Assembly (NCBI GenBank): GCA_030152125.1
Contig: JASLIR010000321.1
Coordinates: forward strand, 1 to 8,198
Direction of reading: 5' to 3'
DNA: 8,198 nt
From: Alkanindiges sp.
Lineage (GTDB): Bacteria > Pseudomonadota > Gammaproteobacteria > Pseudomonadales > Moraxellaceae
The notes under the pieces: generated by a model
Databases searched by the model: none
Told to the model about the DNA's origin: nothing
What the model saw: the letters and a program-made list of their open reading frames with translations, nothing else
Made by a program: the position numbers and the translations under genes
Shown: positions 5,868-8,198 of the stretch, piece by piece
How the letters are laid out: each line of letters starts with the position of its first letter
Numbering within the stretch: position 1 is the stretch's first letter

Positions 5868-6857
5868 ATGAGCACTTCAAGTTCTGTCAGCAAGCTGGCT
5901 GGATCTATTGGGGCTACAACGATTGAACCAGCTAACCCCGCACCTGCCAATACAGCCTTAGCCAGTAATAACAGCCCGGCTGACAGTGAACAGCAAACGG
6001 CAGATCAGGCAACGGATAACAGTAAGCTGGAAAATACCGGCAGCATCCCTGCAAGCAGGCAGCAATTAGGCACCCAGCGTATTCTGTCGGTGCTTGGCTA
6101 TACCTTTCAAAAAATCAGCCCGTGGATTGTGCCTGTACTGATTCTGCTGGTCTGGCAAATTGCCTCACAAAGCGGCTGGCTGCAAAGCCGGGTGCTGCCT
6201 TCACCAGTCAATGTGGCCAAAGCCTTTTATACCCTTAGCGCCTCCGGTGAGCTATGGACACACGTTAAAGTGAGTGCTGGCCGTGCCTTGCTGGGCTTGC
6301 TGGTGGGTGGCGGACTGGGTTTGTTACTTGGCCTACTCAACGGTTCATCACGGGTGGCTTCCACCCTGCTGGACAGTACCCTGCAAATGGTACGCAACAT
6401 TCCGGCACTGGCTTTAATTCCACTGGTCATCCTGTGGTTTGGTATTGATGAAACAGCCAAGCTGTTTCTGGTTTCCGTGGGCGTATTCTTTCCGCTGTAT
6501 ATCAATACCTTCCATGGTATCCGTTCAGTTGACCCGCAACTGATTGAGATGGGCAAAAGCTACGGCCTGAACCGCTGGCAACTGTACCGCGACATTATCC
6601 TGCCCGGTGCCTTACCTTCCATTCTGGTTGGCCTGCGTTTTTCACTGGGGCTGGTATGGGTACTGCTGATTGTGGCGGAAACCATTTCTGCCCAGTCCGG
6701 TATTGGCTATATGACCATGAATGCACGCGAGTTCCTGCAAACCGATATTGTACTGGTAGGCATTCTGCTGTACGCCCTGCTGGGCAAACTGGCCGATGTA
6801 CTGGCGCAACTGCTGGAGCGCTTCTGGCTACGCTGGCATCCTGGCTATCAGAAGTAA
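5868..6857 (+). CDS. ssuC: aliphatic sulfonate ABC transporter permease SsuC, with a long N-terminal extension
   Basis: This inner-membrane permease of the sulfonate importer acts as a dimer with SsuB. From about residue 72 the 329-residue protein aligns with E. coli SsuC (about 263 residues). About six membrane segments are visible, near residues 86-98, 140-158, 178-193, 198-213, 252-272 and 292-312. The EAA loop that contacts SsuB is at 227-250 (EMGKSYGL...ILPGALP). The first roughly 71 residues are an unusual hydrophilic Ala/Ser/Thr/Asn/Gln-rich stretch with no similarity I recognise. The extension appears genuine: the ATG at 5868 directly abuts the ssuD stop, has a strong AAGAGGAG site (5851-5858), and no other ATG occurs before the first membrane segment. 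A GTG at codon 75 has no comparable support. The adjoining stop and start suggest translational coupling with ssuD. Confidence 0.96.
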   Translation: MSTSSSVSKLAGSIGATTIEPANPAPANTALASNNSPADSEQQTADQATDNSKLENTGSIPASRQQLGTQRILSVLGYTFQKISPWIVPVLILLVWQIASQSGWLQSRVLPSPVNVAKAFYTLSASGELWTHVKVSAGRALLGLLVGGGLGLLLGLLNGSSRVASTLLDSTLQMVRNIPALALIPLVILWFGIDETAKLFLVSVGVFFPLYINTFHGIRSVDPQLIEMGKSYGLNRWQLYRDIILPGALPSILVGLRFSLGLVWVLLIVAETISAQSGIGYMTMNAREFLQTDIVLVGILLYALLGKLADVLAQLLERFWLRWHPGYQK

Positions 6858-6929
6858 TCTACCAGCAATAAGCTATTAAATTAGGCAAAAAGAAATGACC
6901 AGCAGACCAACTGATTGTAGAGATTTAAC

Positions 6930-7730
6930 ATGAGCCAACTTGCAGGCAACCAGACAGCCACCGTCCCGGCCGCAGTGATTGATCAGGCCATATCCCCTGA
7001 CCCACAAATTCAGAAAAACGGCAGTGCGGTTTATTTACACCAGCTAACCAAGCGCTTCGGCCAGAACACGGTATTAAAACAATGCCAGCTGGATATTAAG
7101 GCAGGTGAGTTTATTGCTATTGTTGGCCGCAGTGGCTGTGGCAAAAGTACCCTGCTACGCCTGATTGCCAATCTGGATCAGGCCACTGAAGGCCGTGTGG
7201 ATGTGGACAGCCCGGAAGCCTGGGGTGCACATACCGACATCCGGGTGATGTTTCAGGAACCCCGCCTGCTGCCCTGGAAAAGCGTACTGCAAAATGTACA
7301 ACTGGGCTTGCCCAAGGAAAAACATGCACATGCTGCGAAATTGCTGGCAACCGTGGGGCTTGAGGATAAAGCCAAACAGTGGCCAAGCCAGCTATCCGGT
7401 GGACAAAAACAGCGTGTGGCCTTGGCGCGTGCGCTGGTGCATCAGCCCAGCTTACTGCTGCTGGATGAACCACTGGGTGCACTGGATGCCCTGACACGCC
7501 TGGAAATGCAGCAACTGATTGAAACCCTGTGGCAGCAGCAGGGCTTTACCTCCCTGCTGGTCACACATGATGTGAGTGAAGCGGTGCAACTGGCTGACCG
7601 TATTATTTTGCTGGATCAGGGGCATATTGCCGAGAGCTTTTATGTGAACCTGCCCAGGCCGCGTGACAAGGCCAATCCGGCTTTTGCCCAACTGGAGGCT
7701 AAAGTTTTGCAGCGTGTGTTAAGTACCTGA
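6930..7730 (+). CDS. ssuB: aliphatic sulfonate ABC transporter ATP-binding protein SsuB
   Basis: This is the cytoplasmic ATPase that powers sulfonate import with SsuC. All nucleotide-binding motifs are intact: Walker [10 protein letters not shown] (66-74), Q-loop Q109 in MFQE, signature LSGGQ (155-159), Walker B LLLLDE (175-180), D-loop GALD (183-186) and switch His H213 in VTHD. The line [19 protein letters not shown] is typical of the sulfonate/nitrate/taurine subfamily, and the C-terminal [13 protein letters not shown] matches E. coli SsuB. The 266-residue protein has about 20 more N-terminal residues than E. coli before the ATPase domain. It starts 72 bases after ssuC, with only a weak ribosome site (AGAG, 6919-6922), so its expression may be lower than that of ssuC. 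No strong terminator follows directly; the nearest strong one is near 8112. Confidence 0.97.
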   Translation: MSQLAGNQTATVPAAVIDQAISPDPQIQKNGSAVYLHQLTKRFGQNTVLKQCQLDIKAGEFIAIVGRSGCGKSTLLRLIANLDQATEGRVDVDSPEAWGAHTDIRVMFQEPRLLPWKSVLQNVQLGLPKEKHAHAAKLLATVGLEDKAKQWPSQLSGGQKQRVALARALVHQPSLLLLDEPLGALDALTRLEMQQLIETLWQQQGFTSLLVTHDVSEAVQLADRIILLDQGHIAESFYVNLPRPRDKANPAFAQLEAKVLQRVLST

Positions 7731-7838
7731 GATTTTACATCGCTAAAATGACAAATTCTTTATACAGAACTCATAAACAGGCCTGCCTATGATAGGTTCC
7801 AAGGCACAAAAACAGCCTTCTCAAGCGAAGACTACTTT

Positions 7839-7867
7839 TATGGGGATCTGGAGGGTTCCGCCCCATA
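7839..7867. repeat. hairpin 1 downstream of ssuB
   Basis: TATGGGG (7839-7845) and CCCCATA (7861-7867) form a perfect 7-bp stem. Inside, GGA (7850-7852) can pair with TCC (7857-7859). The CTGGAGGG core resembles the CTTGGAGGG core of the hairpin at 8146-8183, so it may be a diverged relative, though that similarity is short. No T-run follows. Confidence 0.45.
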
Positions 7868-7920
7868 TGCGCCAACTTAATGTTTTAATCTATAAAATAC
7901 CAATATTTGTATGCGTTATT

Positions 7921-7950
7921 GGGAGCTTGAGGGCGACAGCCCTCGAAACC
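7921..7950. repeat. hairpin 2, first clear copy of a local REP-like repeat
   Basis: GAGGGC (7929-7934) pairs with GCCCTC (7939-7944) around GACA. Flanking TT/AA and GGG/CCC can extend the stem across a bulged G. Bases 7926-7950 match 8152-8177 at 22 of 26 aligned columns (one gap, three mismatches), and three of the differences fall in the loop or at the bulge. This marks the two as copies of one element. Confidence 0.65.
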
Positions 7951-7954
7951 CTAT

Positions 7955-7989
7955 CAAATTTTCGGACGCCGTAGGCGTTCGAAAATTTG
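7955..7989. repeat. hairpin 3, long near-perfect inverted repeat
   Basis: CAAATTTTCGGACGCC (7955-7970) pairs with GGCGTTCGAAAATTTG (7974-7989) over 16 positions. The only deviation is one position that forms a G-U pair in RNA, and the loop is GTA. It starts five bases after hairpin 2, so the two may be one composite element. No T-run follows on the plus strand. Its role is unknown. Confidence 0.7.
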
Positions 7990-8111
7990 GCTCTTGGTCT
8001 TGCTTTAAGAATAATCAATTTTATCATTCATAAATTATTTAATAATTGTTTAAAAAAAATTACCAGCTAAAAAGCCAGCATGACTCACCTATGGCACAAA
8101 ATCAAAAGCCC

Positions 8112-8142
8112 AAAAAGTGGCTTGCTGCGCAAGCCACTTTTT
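8112..8142. terminator. strong bidirectional intrinsic terminator
   Basis: AAAAAGTGGCTTGC (8112-8125) and GCAAGCCACTTTTT (8129-8142) form a perfect 14-bp stem with a 3-base loop. The stem ends in A5/T5, giving a T-run on either strand. It could end the ssu transcript about 380 bases after ssuB, and also a minus-strand gene lying to the right of the window. Confidence 0.8.
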
Positions 8143-8145
8143 GGA

Positions 8146-8189
8146 GTGGGACTTGGAGGGCTACCGCCCTCCAAACCTCCCACCTTTTT
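8146..8189 (+). terminator. second terminator-like hairpin, also a copy of the hairpin 2 repeat
   Basis: The inner stem TTGGAGGGC (8153-8161) pairs perfectly with GCCCTCCAA (8166-8174) around TACC. The outer stem GTGGGA (8146-8151) pairs with TCCCAC (8178-8183). TTTTT follows at 8185-8189. This meets the pattern of an intrinsic terminator and is also homologous to the hairpin at 7921-7950. It lies four bases after the preceding terminator. Confidence 0.6.
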
Positions 8190-8198
8190 ATTTCAATA

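Larger units (their letters stand above)
7731..8198. other. non-coding region downstream of ssuB with several hairpins
   Basis: No convincing gene is seen in these 468 bases on either strand. The open frames present are short, lack ribosome sites or run through hairpin arms. Immediately after ssuB there is only a weak AT hairpin (ATTTTA/TAAAAT, about 7733-7750). Five better hairpins follow: 7839-7867, 7926-7950, 7955-7989, 8112-8142 and 8146-8183. Between them lies an AT-rich block (7990-8060) containing an AATTATT/AATAATT palindrome at 8033-8047. The region resembles an intergenic repeat cluster ending in tandem terminators. Confidence 0.6.

Noticed and set aside
7789..7974. 61-codon plus-strand open frame after ssuB
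   Set aside because: It runs through three hairpin arms, lacks a recognisable ribosome site or family, and has an unconvincing composition.
8080..8198. Plus-strand frame from an ATG at 8080, open to the right edge
   Set aside because: It consists largely of translated terminator and repeat hairpins, and no ribosome site precedes it.
1..8198. CRISPR array, tRNA or rRNA gene, transposase, phage or plasmid functions
   Set aside because: No regularly spaced repeat-spacer pattern, no tRNA-like cloverleaf, and no open frame resembling a mobile-element protein was seen.

Overview
The window reads as a stretch of ordinary gammaproteobacterial chromosome of medium GC. Its core is a complete alkanesulfonate uptake and desulfonation operon of the ssu type, with two substrate-binding protein genes followed by ssuD, ssuC and ssuB. 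SsuD, SsuC and SsuB align almost without gaps to the Escherichia coli proteins as I remember them. The gene order A-A-D-C-B with two binding proteins recalls Acinetobacter and its relatives, so a Moraxellaceae-like host is a reasonable guess. It is only a guess, since no rRNA or other marker gene is present.

Layout, left to right. Positions 1-89 hold what may be the last 28 codons of an unidentified plus-strand gene. A spacer with a good -35 element leads to a serine hydrolase of the beta-lactamase/esterase family (272-1579, GTG start), closed by a clear intrinsic terminator (1598-1622). A DJ-1/PfpI-family protein lies on the minus strand (1637-2173), convergent with the hydrolase. Just upstream of its start are three tandem copies of a 13-bp unit. 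A divergent spacer of about 340 bases then leads into the ssu operon: ssuA copy 1 (2518-3519), ssuA copy 2 (3532-4500), a REP-like double hairpin (4561-4634), ssuD (4671-5867), ssuC (5868-6857) and ssuB (6930-7730). The last 468 bases contain no convincing gene. They carry five hairpins, two of which are clearly copies of one repeat and two of which look like intrinsic terminators.

How the genes work together. SsuA proteins capture aliphatic sulfonates in the periplasm, SsuC2-SsuB2 imports them with ATP, and SsuD uses FMNH2 and O2 to release sulfite for cysteine synthesis. The flavin reductase SsuE, part of the E. coli operon, is absent from this window, so FMNH2 must come from a reductase encoded elsewhere. 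No CysB/Cbl-type regulator gene is present either.

I did not find a wholly new system. The points most worth a second look are the 13-bp tandem array before the PfpI-family gene, the paired SsuA paralogues, the REP-like element inside the operon, the roughly 70-residue hydrophilic extension on SsuC, and the hairpin cluster downstream of ssuB.
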